From assembly GCA_013306675.1 (NCBI GenBank), contig JABLUY010000007.1, positions 277,129 to 341,128 on the forward strand: a stretch of DNA of 64,000 nt, given 5' to 3'. A program made the position numbers and the translations under genes. The stretch comes from Thraustochytrium sp. TN22 (Eukaryota > Sar > Bigyra > Thraustochytrida > Thraustochytriidae). Below the pieces are notes generated by a model. The model saw only the letters and a list, made by a program, of their open reading frames with translations, was not told the DNA's origin and did no database searches. This document shows positions 50,392 to 60,512 of the stretch, in pieces; the stretch's first letter is position 1, and each line of letters begins with the position of its first letter.

Positions 50392-51903
50392 ATGATGTCG
50401 CGGCGGGTGGAGCAGGCCGCGCGCGTGGCACAGCGGCGACTGCTGTCGGCGGCGGCGGCGGGCGCGCCGCGCGAGGGCAAGCTGTACGTGGCGAAGTTCG
50501 GTGGCACGAGCCTGGGCACGGCGGAGAAGATGGAGATGGTGCGCGACATCATCGCGTCGTACTATGACGAGGAGAAGGGCCACAATGTGGTGCCCGTGGT
50601 GTCGGCTCTGAGCAGCGAGACCAAGGAGGAGGGTACCACGTCGCGGCTGCTGGCGGCGGCCGAGGGCGCCGTGGGGCAGCGCGAGTTCATGAGCTACCTC
50701 GAGGGCATTGAGGATACGCACATGGAGGTGATCTACTCGCTGCTGCACGACCGCAAGAACCGCGAGGACGCGCGCCTCTTCGTGCAGACGGAGCTGGACC
50801 GCACGCGGTCGTTCTGCGAGTCGCTCGGCGTGATCCGCGAGATCTCGCCGCGCTCGCATGACCAGATCATCGGCGCGGGCGAGCGCCTGAGCGCCGGCCT
50901 GACGGCCGCCGTGCTGCGCGAGATCGGTCTCAAGAGCGTCAACGTGGACCTGTCCAAGGCCTTCCCCTCGGGCCTCGACACGCACCGCCGCAGCTACCAG
51001 CACACGGCCAAGCGTGTCTTTGGCGGCATGATCTCGCCGCTCGTGCAGGCTGGCGTCATCCCGGTGGTCACCGGCTTCTTCGGCAGCGTGCAGGGCGGCA
51101 TGGTGCACGGCATCGGCCGCGGCTACAGCGACCTCTGCGCCGCGCTCTGCGCCGGCGCGCTCGACGTTGATGCGCTCCACGTCTACAAGGAGTCCAGCGG
51201 CGTCTTCACCGGCCACCCGGGCAAGATCAAGAACGCGCGCATGCTCTCGCTCGTCACCCCGAACGAGGCCTCGGAGCTCACCGCCTTCGGTAACGAGGTG
51301 CTGCACGCCGCCACGCTCGAGGCTGCCATCGAGGACAAGATCCCGGTCGAGATTCTCAACACCTTCGACCCCAAGGCGCCCGGCACCTCCATCGCGCCCG
51401 CCACCGGCGCCCAGCTCGAGCAGATGCGCGGCACCAAGTGCCAGGGCATCGCCGCCGTTTGCTCCAAGAAGGGCATTCCGGTGCTCAACCTGTCCAGCAA
51501 CCAGATGCTCGACAGCTCCAGCTTCCTGGCCACCGTCTTTGACAAGTTCGCGCAGCACCGCGTCAAGGCTGACCTGGTCAGCACCTCTGTCTCCACCATC
51601 ACCGTGACCCTGCACGAGAGCACCTCCAAGGAGGCCATCAAGCGTCTCATCGCCGACCTCGAGGAGCTCGGCCAGGTCGACTTCGAGTCCAACCGCGCCA
51701 TCGTGTCCTGCATCGGCGCCGGCATGAAGGGCCACAAGGGCCTCGCCTCGCGCATCTTTTTTGAGCTCTCCAAGGCCGGTATCTCCCTCGAGATGATCAG
51801 CCAGGGCGTCTCTGAGACCGCCATCGGCATCGTCATCCCGGAGGACCAGATGCTTGATGCCATCACCACCATCCATGACAAGTTCCTTGCCGCCGACGCG
51901 TAA
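50392..51903 (+). CDS. Aspartate kinase (monofunctional)
   Basis: Phosphorylates aspartate, the first step toward Lys, Thr, Met and Ile. The 503-residue protein has the kinase motif KFGGTSLGT (K35), HDQIIGAGERLSAGL, then GRGYSDLCAALCAGALDVDALHVYKE...GVFTGHPGKIKNARML, and two C-terminal ACT domains (STSVSTITVTLHES, VSCIGAGMKGHKGLASRIF) that usually mediate feedback inhibition. The architecture and the SDL/GALDVDAL wording fit the fungal/oomycete-type monofunctional enzyme rather than bifunctional AK-homoserine dehydrogenase; no dehydrogenase follows. The first 25 residues are Arg/Ala-rich with no acids after residue 6, compatible with a mitochondrial or plastid presequence. The start is the first of two adjacent ATGs. 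Confidence 0.93.
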   Translation: MMSRRVEQAARVAQRRLLSAAAAGAPREGKLYVAKFGGTSLGTAEKMEMVRDIIASYYDEEKGHNVVPVVSALSSETKEEGTTSRLLAAAEGAVGQREFMSYLEGIEDTHMEVIYSLLHDRKNREDARLFVQTELDRTRSFCESLGVIREISPRSHDQIIGAGERLSAGLTAAVLREIGLKSVNVDLSKAFPSGLDTHRRSYQHTAKRVFGGMISPLVQAGVIPVVTGFFGSVQGGMVHGIGRGYSDLCAALCAGALDVDALHVYKESSGVFTGHPGKIKNARMLSLVTPNEASELTAFGNEVLHAATLEAAIEDKIPVEILNTFDPKAPGTSIAPATGAQLEQMRGTKCQGIAAVCSKKGIPVLNLSSNQMLDSSSFLATVFDKFAQHRVKADLVSTSVSTITVTLHESTSKEAIKRLIADLEELGQVDFESNRAIVSCIGAGMKGHKGLASRIFFELSKAGISLEMISQGVSETAIGIVIPEDQMLDAITTIHDKFLAADA

Positions 51904-52158
51904 ACACCGCGTAAACACTACTTTTGAACCCTTTATCGTACATGTTCGCGATCGCCCTGGCTCTTTTCAGACAGATTGTCAGTGGCGTCGTCATTGAGAC
52001 GTCCACGCACAACCGCCGCCGCCGCTGTCTCCTCACGTGCTACTGCGCTGCCGCGCAGTGCGCTGCAACGCAACGCACGTAGCTGAGGGGACGCCGGTTC
52101 TCATGATGGCACCTCTTGCATTGCCTCGTCCTTGTCGCGCCTCCAGGGTGCAAGAGCG

Positions 52159-52743
52159 TCAATTCGTCAGTGGCATCGGCACCGCCACAAAGTCTCCCTC
52201 CGCGCTCTTGGAATGCCCTGGCACTGCCGCGCTCAGGGCGGCCAAGAAGAGCGCCAGCTCAGCTGGCGCCAGCTGTAGCTCAACGTGTTCCCCGGTCTCA
52301 TCCACGCCCTCGATCATCACGCGCACCGCGTCCCCGCGGACGGACCCAATCTCGCTAAAGCCGATCTTGGTCACCTTGTACGCGCGCATCGTCGGCTCGT
52401 ACTGCGCAACCAGCAGGGCGTCGCGCGTGAGCGCCACGTGACAGCTGCGCGTTGACGGCACGCCCAGGTTCGCGCAGAACCAGCTCATGCCCGCCAGCGC
52501 CATCAAGATGCCCGGTATCATGTACTCCAACTGCACTTCGGCCGTATCGCCGTCCGCGAAGGATGCCCCTTTGATCACCAAGATCACGCCCAGTAGCAGC
52601 AGCAGGTGCAGCAGCACCGACACGCTCATGCCTCCCGGCGGCAGCCTCGTCGGCGTCCATCCACTGCATGCGAAGCAGGTCTCCACGCGTTCATCCGGCG
52701 TCTCCTGCGCCCAGAAGTCCGCCTCGACCGCCTCGTGCTCCAT
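52159..52743 (-). CDS. Small membrane protein with two transmembrane segments and PH-like tail
   Basis: From Met 52743 the protein is 194 residues. Two hydrophobic segments (SVLLHLLLLLGVILVI and MIPGILMALAGMSWFC) flank a short acidic loop. The C-terminal 95 residues look like a compact beta-rich domain (HVALTRDALLVAQYEP, YKVTKIGFSEIGSVRG, VRVMIEGV, then LAPAELALFLAAL), recalling bacterial-type PH/YdbT-like domains that follow membrane pairs. I do not recognise the family. The frame is open to 52941, but the extension is Arg-rich leader-like sequence, so the Met at MEHEAVEADFW is preferred. It converges on aspartate kinase across 255 bp. Confidence 0.6.
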   Translation of the reverse strand: MEHEAVEADFWAQETPDERVETCFACSGWTPTRLPPGGMSVSVLLHLLLLLGVILVIKGASFADGDTAEVQLEYMIPGILMALAGMSWFCANLGVPSTRSCHVALTRDALLVAQYEPTMRAYKVTKIGFSEIGSVRGDAVRVMIEGVDETGEHVELQLAPAELALFLAALSAAVPGHSKSAEGDFVAVPMPLTN

Positions 52744-54349
52744 CTTGTGCCCGCAGAGTCGGCGCGTCCTCGACCGGCGGCGAGCAGGCGTGCAGCGACC
52801 GTCTTCGCTCGCTCCAGCCGACCTCGCGCACCTCGCTCGCGCCTCGCGCAGCTCGCGCACCTCGCGCAGACGATGATCGCGTTCTGCCCGAGGCCTGCCC
52901 TCCGCCACCGGCCGGCGGCGGGGAACCTCTCGCGTCTCCACTGACGCGCCTCGACAAGCTAATAAGTTGATTGACTGTAAACTCAGTGTGCCAGCGCCGG
53001 CGCAGAGCCGCCCTGATCATGATGAGCCTGAAGCAGCAGAATTGCACGCGCGCGCGCCGCGCACCCGGTTCCCGGTCTCCGGCGCGAGCTCCGGGACGGC
53101 CTCGCGGACACCCGCTCGGCCCGCAGGTTGCAAGCGAATCAAAGCCGCAAAGCGCGCGCGGCGCGCGACGGCGCACGCGGCGGCGCGCGCGACGCCCAGA
53201 GCGGTTTGCGGTTCTCGCGCGCGTCCGAGGCGCCGGCAGGCGGGCTTGGCGGGTCGAAGCGGCGCGGCGCGGCGCGGCGCGGCGCGGCGTAACAAAAGGT
53301 AGTAAGCTGTTGCGCGGCTGTGGTGCACCTGCGTGCACTCATCATTACTGCCCTGCACGCGCGACGCGCTGGCCATGGCCTGTGCGGCGCGCGGAGTAGA
53401 CGGACAACTTGGAGCGTGGCACTGCGCAAGAGCGGCGCGGCGGCCACCGGCGGTGCGACGCGTGCGGCCGGGCACCCGCGATCTCGAGACGCGGCTTGAC
53501 TCTGAAGGCGAGCCGAGCCAGCGCGAGAGACGAGACTGATCATGATTGCTGATTCCGGCGGGGGATAGCGGGGGAACTACGGGCGCGCGCCGCCGTGAGC
53601 GCGCGCCGCCGTGAGCGCGCCTGAGTGAGCGAGAGCCTGCGCCGTGGCCACTTCTCACGACGGTGGCGACGCGAAGGGCAAGGGAAGATGTGATGCGATG
53701 TGATGTGCTCGAGCACCTGAAGAGCTCGTGCTGTGCCCCATCTTGAGAGAGAGCTTGGAGCGGTGAGCTTGTACATCTTATAAGCTCGATGCGAAGGGAG
53801 AGCTTGCGGCGGAGCTCGGAGCAGAGCTTGTGGTGGCAAGCTCGATACGGCTCTTGTCTTCTTCTTTCGACGTGCACACATCGCATCGCATCGCATCGCA
53901 TCGCATCGCATCGCATCGCATCGCATCGCATCGCATCGCATTTTGTATTCCATCGCATTTTGCATTGCATCGCACTTTGCATTGCATCGCATCTGCATAT
54001 GCATCGCATCGCAAACCTGTATCGGAACGAAAGAGCCAACGGCACGCCGACGTTGTGCTGCAAGCTCACGGTCAAGCCAGCTAGGAGCTACCGCCCCTCT
54101 TGCTCGCGCTGCGCTTGAACTTGAGGATGATGTGAACGGCAGGTCGCTAGCCAAGCACCCAACGACGGCGGGCGCCGGCAGACGCGCGTCGAGAACGTAG
54201 CGGCGGCGGCGGCGACGGCGGCAGCAGCGGGGTCGGCGGCGGCCGCAGCGGCTGCAGGCCGAGACGCGGGAGGACGGCGCAGCGGTGATCCCGGCGTCGC
54301 CGGCGGGAACGGCGCGGCGGCCGTCAACGTCCCCGGCGACGACAGCAGC
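52744..54349. other. 1.6-kb divergent region with a TCGCA satellite
   Basis: This lies between the small membrane protein and the KDM1-like gene. It contains a GGCGC run (53262-53288) and 12 perfect TCGCA pentamers (53881-53940) that decay into CATCGCA/TTGCATTGCATCG variants to about 54017. Overlapping 100-200-codon frames on both strands are repeat-driven and not supported. Confidence 0.55.
53881..53940. repeat. (TCGCA)12 perfect pentanucleotide repeat
   Basis: Exactly 60 bases of uninterrupted TCGCA, followed by degenerate copies. Confidence 0.97.
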
Positions 54350-56455
54350 ATGGGCCGGAGCACGCGGACGCGGCCGCTGGCAGCGGCCGGGGCGTCGCGG
54401 CTAGAGAGCAAACTGCGCTTCCGGGGCCGGCTAGCGCGCACGCAAGCGGAGCTCTTCAGGTCCAAGAATCGATGGCCGCGCGTGGGCGGCAAGGTGCTGG
54501 ACCTGTACCAGCTGTTCCAGGAGGTGCTGCGCCACGGCGGCTTCGAGCACGTGGACGCGAAGAAACTGTGGCAGACGTGCGGTCTGGCGCTGTACCTGCC
54601 GCCGGAGACGGACCTGGAGACGGTGTCGGCGGAGCTGCGCGAGCACTACGCGAGGTATCTGCTCGACCTGGAGAAGGAGGCGCGCGCGGAGCGCGGCGCG
54701 GCGGCGCTGCACGTCAAGACGGAGGGCAGGGACCCTGGGTTTGCGGACTTCGGGCCGTTCGTGGATGACGCAGCCGCGCAGGAGGCAGGTGCCATCGCAA
54801 TGCACTACAACGCGCGCGCCATGATGCCGCAGGAGCTGCTTGCGTTCTCGGAGTTCGGCTACGAGAGCGCGCCCGAGGCGCGCGGCGTGTACATGGACGT
54901 GCGCAACCACATCTTGCTGCAATGGGTCACCAACGTGCGGCGCGAGCTGCTGCTGCAGGAGCACGTGGTGGCGCCGCTGCGCGAGCGCTTCGCGGGCGTG
55001 CCTGGCGCCGAGGCATGGCTGGACGTGCCTCTGCTCTCGCGCGTCTTTGTGTTTTTGGAGACGGCCGGGTCGATCAACTGTGGCGCCTTCGCGCCTGCGT
55101 CGCCGTCGCCAGCCCGCGTATTCTGCGGCGGCCACCTGAGCGGCGGGGCACCAGGGGTCCCGCGCAACATCGTGGTGGTGGGCGCCGGGTTCGCCGGCCT
55201 GGCGGCCGCTGCGCAGCTCAAGTACTTTGGGCATCACGTGACGGTGTTGGAGGGGCGCGGGCGCGTGGGCGGGCGCGTGTTCACCGACCGCAGCTTCGAT
55301 GGCGCAGCGGTGGATTTGGGCGCCATGCTCATCACAGGCGGTGTGGCGCACCCGGCGCGCATGCTGTGCGACCAGCTGGGCCAGCCGATGCACACGGTGA
55401 ACCCAACATGCCCGCTGTACTGGAGCGACGGCCGCAAGCGCGCGCGCGTCACGGACGAGATGGACAAGGCCGTGGAGGCGTCTTTCCTGGCCGCCTCGGA
55501 GCGCGCCGTCGACGACAAGGTGTCCTTGCTAGCGCAGGGCGACTTCACGGGCCGGATCGACGTGGAGGACATTCGCGAGGGCCGCACGGCGCCGCCACAC
55601 GCCGCAGGCGACGAGGGAGATGCGGCGGCGGTGGCGGGCTCGCGACGCCGCGTGCTCGTGCAGAATTTGCTCGACCCGTCGCTTCAGCAGCACCTGGCGC
55701 AGACCCCGTCGCTGCGGTGGGGCGGGCCCGCCGAGGCGCCGGCGAGGACGCTTTCCGCCGCGCAGGCGGTGCCGCAGCTCTCGTCGGGACTGGCGCCCGC
55801 CGTGGAGGCGGCTTCGCTCGCCAGCTCGCCGCTCGAGTCCTTGCTGGCCCGCGCTCGAGGGGCGCTGGCCGTCGCTGATCGTTGCCGCGCGCACGCCGTG
55901 GAGGACGCGCGCGCCGTGCAGGCGGCGCTGGATCGGCGCGAAGCGGACGACCTCATCAGCGAGGCGCACGACGCCTCCATCGCGGCCGTCCAGCGCGCCG
56001 TCGCGGCTGCGCGCCACGGCGCCGCTGTCGCGGATGACCTGCGGCGCCTCAAGCGCGCGCTGGCGCCGCCGCCGCCGCCAACCGCGGCCAGTGCCGACCT
56101 GCAGGTGCCCGACGAGGAGGAGATCATGCGCAAGTACGACGTGCCGCTGCAGTCGGCGCTGGACTACTTTCTCGCGGCGCGGCCGGCAACGGAGCCGGAC
56201 CAGATTGCGCTGCTGCAGTGGCACATGGCAAACCTGGAGTACGCCTGCGCCACCTCGCTGCGCAATGTTTCCAACACACACTGGGACCAGGACGACGAGT
56301 ACTCCTTCCAGGGCCCGCACTATCTCTTGCCAAACGGCTTCTCGACGCTCGCGTACGGGCTTGCACATCAGGTGCGGCACGACCTCGTCATGAACGCGCA
56401 CGTGCGCGCCGTGCGTCACGACCCGAACGGTGTGACGCTCGAGTACACGGAGGTA

Positions 56456-56486
<31 letters not shown>

Positions 56487-57625
56487 CCACACGCCGACTC
56501 AGGGCGGACGCCGTGGTGGTCACGGTGCCGCTAGGTGTGCTGCAGCGCCGCGAGCTGACTTTCGACCCGCCGCTGCCCGCGTGGAAGCAGGCCGCGGTGG
56601 ACCGCCTCGGCTTCGGCAACCTAAACAAGGTGGTTGTGGAGTTCCCCGAGGTGTTTTGGAGCCGCGAGTTCGACGTGTGTGGCCGTGTGGTGACAGCGCA
56701 CGATGCCCCGGACACGCGCCTCGTGCTGCCCTCGGACGCCACGGCGGCCGCCACCGCTGCCGCCGCCGCCGCCGCCACCGCCGCCTCGGCGTCCTCCTTC
56801 GACTATGAGGAGCACCGCGGTGAATTCTTCACCTTTTGGTCTCTGAACCGCTGCCTGCCGGACAAGCGGCCCATCTTGCTCTTTCTCATGGCCGGGCGCG
56901 CCGCGCACACCGTGGAAAAGGCGGACGACGCCGCAGTGGTGGCCAGCCTCATGCGCGTGCTGCGCAAAATGTTCAATGGCCAGGCCGTGCCGGACCCGAA
57001 GCGCGCCGTGGTGACCAAGTGGGCCTCGGACCCGCTCGCCCGTGGCGCCTACTCGTACGTTGCGGTGGGCGCCACAGGCTCCGAGTACGACTTGCTTGCC
57101 GAGCCGGTCGCAGACCGCGTCTTCTTCGCCGGCGAGGCCACCTCGCGCGAGCACCCAGCCACCACGGGCGGTGCCATGCTCAGCGGCCTGCGCGAGGCCT
57201 GCAAGGTGGCCACGCGATTTGGCCGCGCTGTGCAATCCTCGTCGGACCCAGCGGCCCAAGCGGCCGTGGCGCGCCTTTTGCAGCACACCGGCAACTGGTA
57301 CGGTCGCGCCGAGGCCGCTACGCTGCAACCCACGGACGTTTTCATCGAGAACGTGGCGCTACGCCAGCCTGATCCAGTCGTGCCCGGGCTGGAAGCCATT
57401 CCGGAGCCGGTCCGCGCGCCCGTGCAACAGCAGGCTGCGACGCCGGCCGCGGCCACCTCCGCTGCGGTCAAGCGCCGTTTCCTCATTCCCATTGGCGAAA
57501 CCATCCGCGCCGTCTCCCTTGAGGAGGCGCAGCATCTCGTCGACCTCTCGCGTCGCACCAAGGAGCCGCGCGTCAAGCCTCCGTCCTCCTCGATGGCTGC
57601 CAATGCCCGCCTTCTCTTCTCTTGA
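54350..57625 (+). CDS. KDM1/LSD1-type flavin amine oxidase with ARID and SWIRM domains
   Basis: A 1091-residue predicted FAD-dependent histone lysine demethylase. Order: an ARID-like DNA-binding domain (about 40-105; NRWPRVGGKVLDLYQLFQEV, GGFEHVDAKKLW); SWIRM (about 155-248; YMDVRNHILLQWVTN to ETAGSINCGAF); FAD dinucleotide fold (from 272; VVVGAGFAGLAAAAQL, then VLEGRGRVGGR); a Tower-like helical hairpin (about 495-575) inserted in the oxidase; substrate region; catalytic lysine K760 in GFGNLNKVVV, matching LSD1 Lys661; and the C-terminal FAD motif FFAGEATS. The Tower normally binds a CoREST partner. The ARID at the N-terminus is not part of animal, plant or yeast LSD1. A basic stretch at residues 1-35 suits nuclear import. 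The first Met of the frame is used. Confidence 0.88.
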
Positions 57626-57820
57626 TCCGTATGCAAGCGCTGCGTGTGTCTTTCATCATTTTTATGTTGACCTGGTCGACCGTGTGTGTATTTCTGCAGT
57701 GCTTCTTGTCTTCTCTTTCGCTTCCACAGGCTGGCTCTCTTGACGAACAAAGCGGGCCAGACACGACGTCGTCATTGGTATCGATCTGGATCTGGGGCAA
57801 GCCTTTTGAAAAGCTGGCGA

Positions 57821-58190
57821 AGTCGTTTTCCGTATCGTCTTCTCATCGCCGCGAGCTCTTCACTCGACTTCTTCTTCTTGCCGCCACCGTCCTTGGCCTT
57901 GGGAGGCGCTGGCGCTTTGGGAATGGCGCCGTCTGGCACCTCGTCGTTTTCCGTATCGTCTTCTCATCGCCGCGAGCTCTTCACTCTACTTCTTCTTCTT
58001 GCCGCTTGCCGCCACCGTCCTTGGCCTTGAGAGGCGCTGGCGCTTTGGGAACGGCGCCGTCTGGCACCTCGTCGTTTTCCGTATCGTCTTCTCATCGCCG
58101 CGAGCTCATCACTCTACTTCTTCTTCTTGCCGCCACCGTCCTTGGCCTTGGGAGGCGCTGGCGCTTTGGGAATGGCGCCGTCTGGCACCT
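57821..58190 (-). repeat. Triplicated 3' end of the adjacent small gene
   Basis: Three direct repeats of about 120-128 bp: 57821-57940, 57941-58068 and 58069-58190. The last contains the real end of the 58114-58455 gene plus its first downstream bases; the other two are copies further downstream in transcription direction. The middle copy has a 7-bp insertion; the outermost has CGA where the stop complement CTA stands in the others. The copies have not diverged much, so the event looks recent. Confidence 0.92.
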
Positions 58191-58455
58191 CGTCGCCCAC
58201 CATCCAGAACTTGCGCTCCTTGAGAAAGTCCGTGTACGCCGGCACCACGCTGCGGTGCACGTGGTCCTGCTGGTACTGGATGAGGTTGCCGAGCTTCTTG
58301 GAGGAGTCGAGTGGCAAGATGTCAAAGCTTGCCTTACGGTACAGCAGCGTCATCTGCCCCCGCTCCGGCGGGAAGTCCAGCACGGCATTGACCACGGCGG
58401 CCCCGCCGCCGCCGCCGCCGCCCTTCTTGCCGCCACCCTTCTTCTTCTTGGCCAT
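58114..58455 (-). CDS. Small basic protein, uncharacterised
   Basis: A 113-residue protein starting MAKKKKGGGKKGGGG and ending KAKDGGGKKKK, so both ends are Lys/Gly-rich and disordered. The central 70 residues (LDFPPERGQMTLLYRKASFDILPLDSS, then YQQDHVHRSVVPAYTDFLKERKFWMVGDEVPDG) look like a small folded unit. I do not recognise the family. The charged ends suggest nucleic-acid or ribosome contact, as inference. The ATG at 58455 has CGCC in front of it; the open frame further upstream to 58923 has no supporting features. The last 26 codons are duplicated twice downstream. Confidence 0.65.
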   Translation of the reverse strand: MAKKKKGGGKKGGGGGGGAAVVNAVLDFPPERGQMTLLYRKASFDILPLDSSKKLGNLIQYQQDHVHRSVVPAYTDFLKERKFWMVGDEVPDGAIPKAPAPPKAKDGGGKKKK

Positions 58456-59306
58456 GGCGGCGACCTTTGCGAGTTGCCAGCCTGCGCCGCTGGTGTCGCC
58501 CCGCGCGCGAACGCGGCCTCCGCGCCACTGCAGAACAGAAAAGAAGCAGCCGCCTTGGAGAGCATCGCAAACCCCAAAACTCTTCACTGGCAGGGTCACT
58601 CGGTTGGCTCGCTTTCCGCAACGGATCGACCGGCGGCAAGCTGCCCTCGTGGCGAGCGGGTGAGCAAGGGAAGGAGCATAGCATGGATAGATGGGCTCGG
58701 CGCTTGGCATGCGAACGCGGAACGGAGACGAATGCATTTTAATTATAACACGGGGCGCAGATCCTGCGCAGCCCGCGCGAAGCGTCGCGCTGCGCCGCCG
58801 CCCCGCCTGCACCCCGCGCGCGCTGCGAGGCCAAAGACGGGATTTTCGCCGCCAGTGCGCCGCGGCTTCGAGCCGAGAGAGCGCGGTCAGACCAGAGAAG
58901 CAATGGTTTCCAAGCCTCTTCACGCGTCAACACCTTTTCTTTGAGTGGTAGGTAGCGTCGAGCATGACATCGTGTCACTGACGGCCGTTCTGCTCCACGC
59001 AGTCACTGACAGCGGCGGCAAGCAGGTTCAGGCTTCACGTGGCGTTGTTGATGACAGAAAAGGCCGCGCTGCACTTTGCAGTGGCAGCAACGTTAGCCGC
59101 AGCACTGACTGTGATGATACTTTAGCTAAGGCTGCTGAGCGCCGGCCACTCGACCACTGGTCACTCGCGTTGAGGGCACCTGATCGTCGCCGCACGGCGT
59201 CCAGTCATCGCGTGGCGAGAGCAGGGCGCGAGCAAAGCTCGGCGAGCGTGCAGGCGGCGCCGCGGCGCGGCGAAGCGAGGGGGCGGCCACGGGCCACGGC
59301 TGCAGC
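58456..59306. promoter_or_regulatory. Divergent region between small basic protein and TPR gene
   Basis: An 851-bp spacer of mixed composition, with an AT-rich island at about 58733-58750. No gene, tRNA or strong repeat is recognised. Confidence 0.45.
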
Positions 59307-60293
59307 ATGGCGCAGTCCGCGGCCGCGCTGCTGGAGCGCGGCGAGCAGGTGCTGGCAAGCGGGAATGACGAGGCGGCCGTCAAGTTCTTCGAGCGCGGGC
59401 TGGAGCTGGAGCCGCGCAACGCGGACCTGCTGCGTGCGCTCGGCGAGGCGCACATGGACAACGGGCGCGTGAAGGAGGCGCAGGCGGCCTTTGAGCGCGG
59501 CGTGGAGGCGGCGCCAGCAGACGCGGGCTTCTTGCTGTACCTGGGCCAGCTGAAGCAGGGCAAGGAGGCGCTGGCGCTGTACGAGCGCGGCGTGGCGCTG
59601 CTGGAGTCGCAGCTGCAGGCGGCTCGCGGCGGCGCCAAGATGGCGGAGCGCGCCGTGGCGCGGCAGCTGGCCTGCGCGTGCGTGAGCGTGGCTGAGCTCT
59701 TCATGAGCGATCTGTGCTTCGAGGCCGACGCGGAGCAGCGGTGCGGCGTGGCGCTCCAGCGCGCGCTGGAGGCGTACCCTGGTCACCCGCAGGCGCTTCT
59801 GTGCATGGCGAGCTACCGCATCAGCCAGTGCCGTCCGGACGAGGCCAAGCCGCTGGCGTTGGAGGCGCTGGGCCAGATCGAACAGGCCCTCACTCGGCAG
59901 GATCAGGGCGACGCCGCCATGTCGGACGCGGACGGCGACGCGGAGGACGCAGACGATGAGACGCTCGTGCCTTTTGAGTTCCGAGCCTCGGCGGCGCGCG
60001 TGTTGGTGGAGGTTGGCCTCGCGGACCGCGCCGTGCCGCTCGTTGAGCGCCTGCTCCAGGAGAATGACTCCATCGTTGAGGTCTGGCTTCTCCTTGCGCA
60101 GTGCCACATGGCTGCGGAGCACGCGTCGCCTGCGGACGAGTGCCTGGAGCGCGCGCAGGAGCTTTGCGCCGGTCTGGTCAAGGCGGACCCCAGTCTCGCG
60201 CAGGACGAACAGTTCGCCGCCGTCAAGGACAAGGTCGACAAGCTGCGTGCCTTTGTTGTCACCAAGGTCGGCGACGAGGACGATGATGTCTGA
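59307..60293 (+). CDS. TPR protein, resembles ribosomal protein L4 assembly chaperone Acl4
   Basis: A 328-residue helical protein. TPR units at about residues 5-70 (EQVLASGNDEAAVKFFERGLELEPRN, LLRALGEAHMDNGRVKEAQAAFERGVEAAP) are followed by less regular helices and later repeats (LEAYPGHPQALLCMASYRISQCRPDEA; ASAARVLVEVGLADRAVPLVERLLQENDSIVEVWLLLAQCHMAA). The acidic linker (DADGDAEDADDE) and the late LLQENDSIVEVWLLLA wording recall the Acl4 (YDR161W) family, which chaperones Rpl4 to pre-ribosomes in fungi and plants. The C-terminus is acidic (GDEDDDV). Any TPR co-chaperone remains possible. The start is the ATG in GGCTGCAGCATGGCG. Confidence 0.6.
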   Translation: MAQSAAALLERGEQVLASGNDEAAVKFFERGLELEPRNADLLRALGEAHMDNGRVKEAQAAFERGVEAAPADAGFLLYLGQLKQGKEALALYERGVALLESQLQAARGGAKMAERAVARQLACACVSVAELFMSDLCFEADAEQRCGVALQRALEAYPGHPQALLCMASYRISQCRPDEAKPLALEALGQIEQALTRQDQGDAAMSDADGDAEDADDETLVPFEFRASAARVLVEVGLADRAVPLVERLLQENDSIVEVWLLLAQCHMAAEHASPADECLERAQELCAGLVKADPSLAQDEQFAAVKDKVDKLRAFVVTKVGDEDDDV

Positions 60294-60480
60294 CCTCACC
60301 CACCTTCACCTCCAGTCAGTTCGGTTCGCCGACCCAGAGAGTCGTCTGTAGTATCCATAGTTTTTGCGCCCTGGGCTGGGAGCTCAGGGCGTCGTGCGAC
60401 CAAGAAAGGCAAAGAGAAGAATAATGCGCAGCATCAACAACCTCCAGCGCTGGCTCAACCTGAATTGATCTCATGCGCTG

Positions 60481-60512
<32 letters not shown>

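Noticed and set aside
53017-54154. Overlapping frames with CDAMRCDAMR- or RIASHRIASH-type repeats
   Set aside because: They are translations of the TCGCA satellite in different frames.
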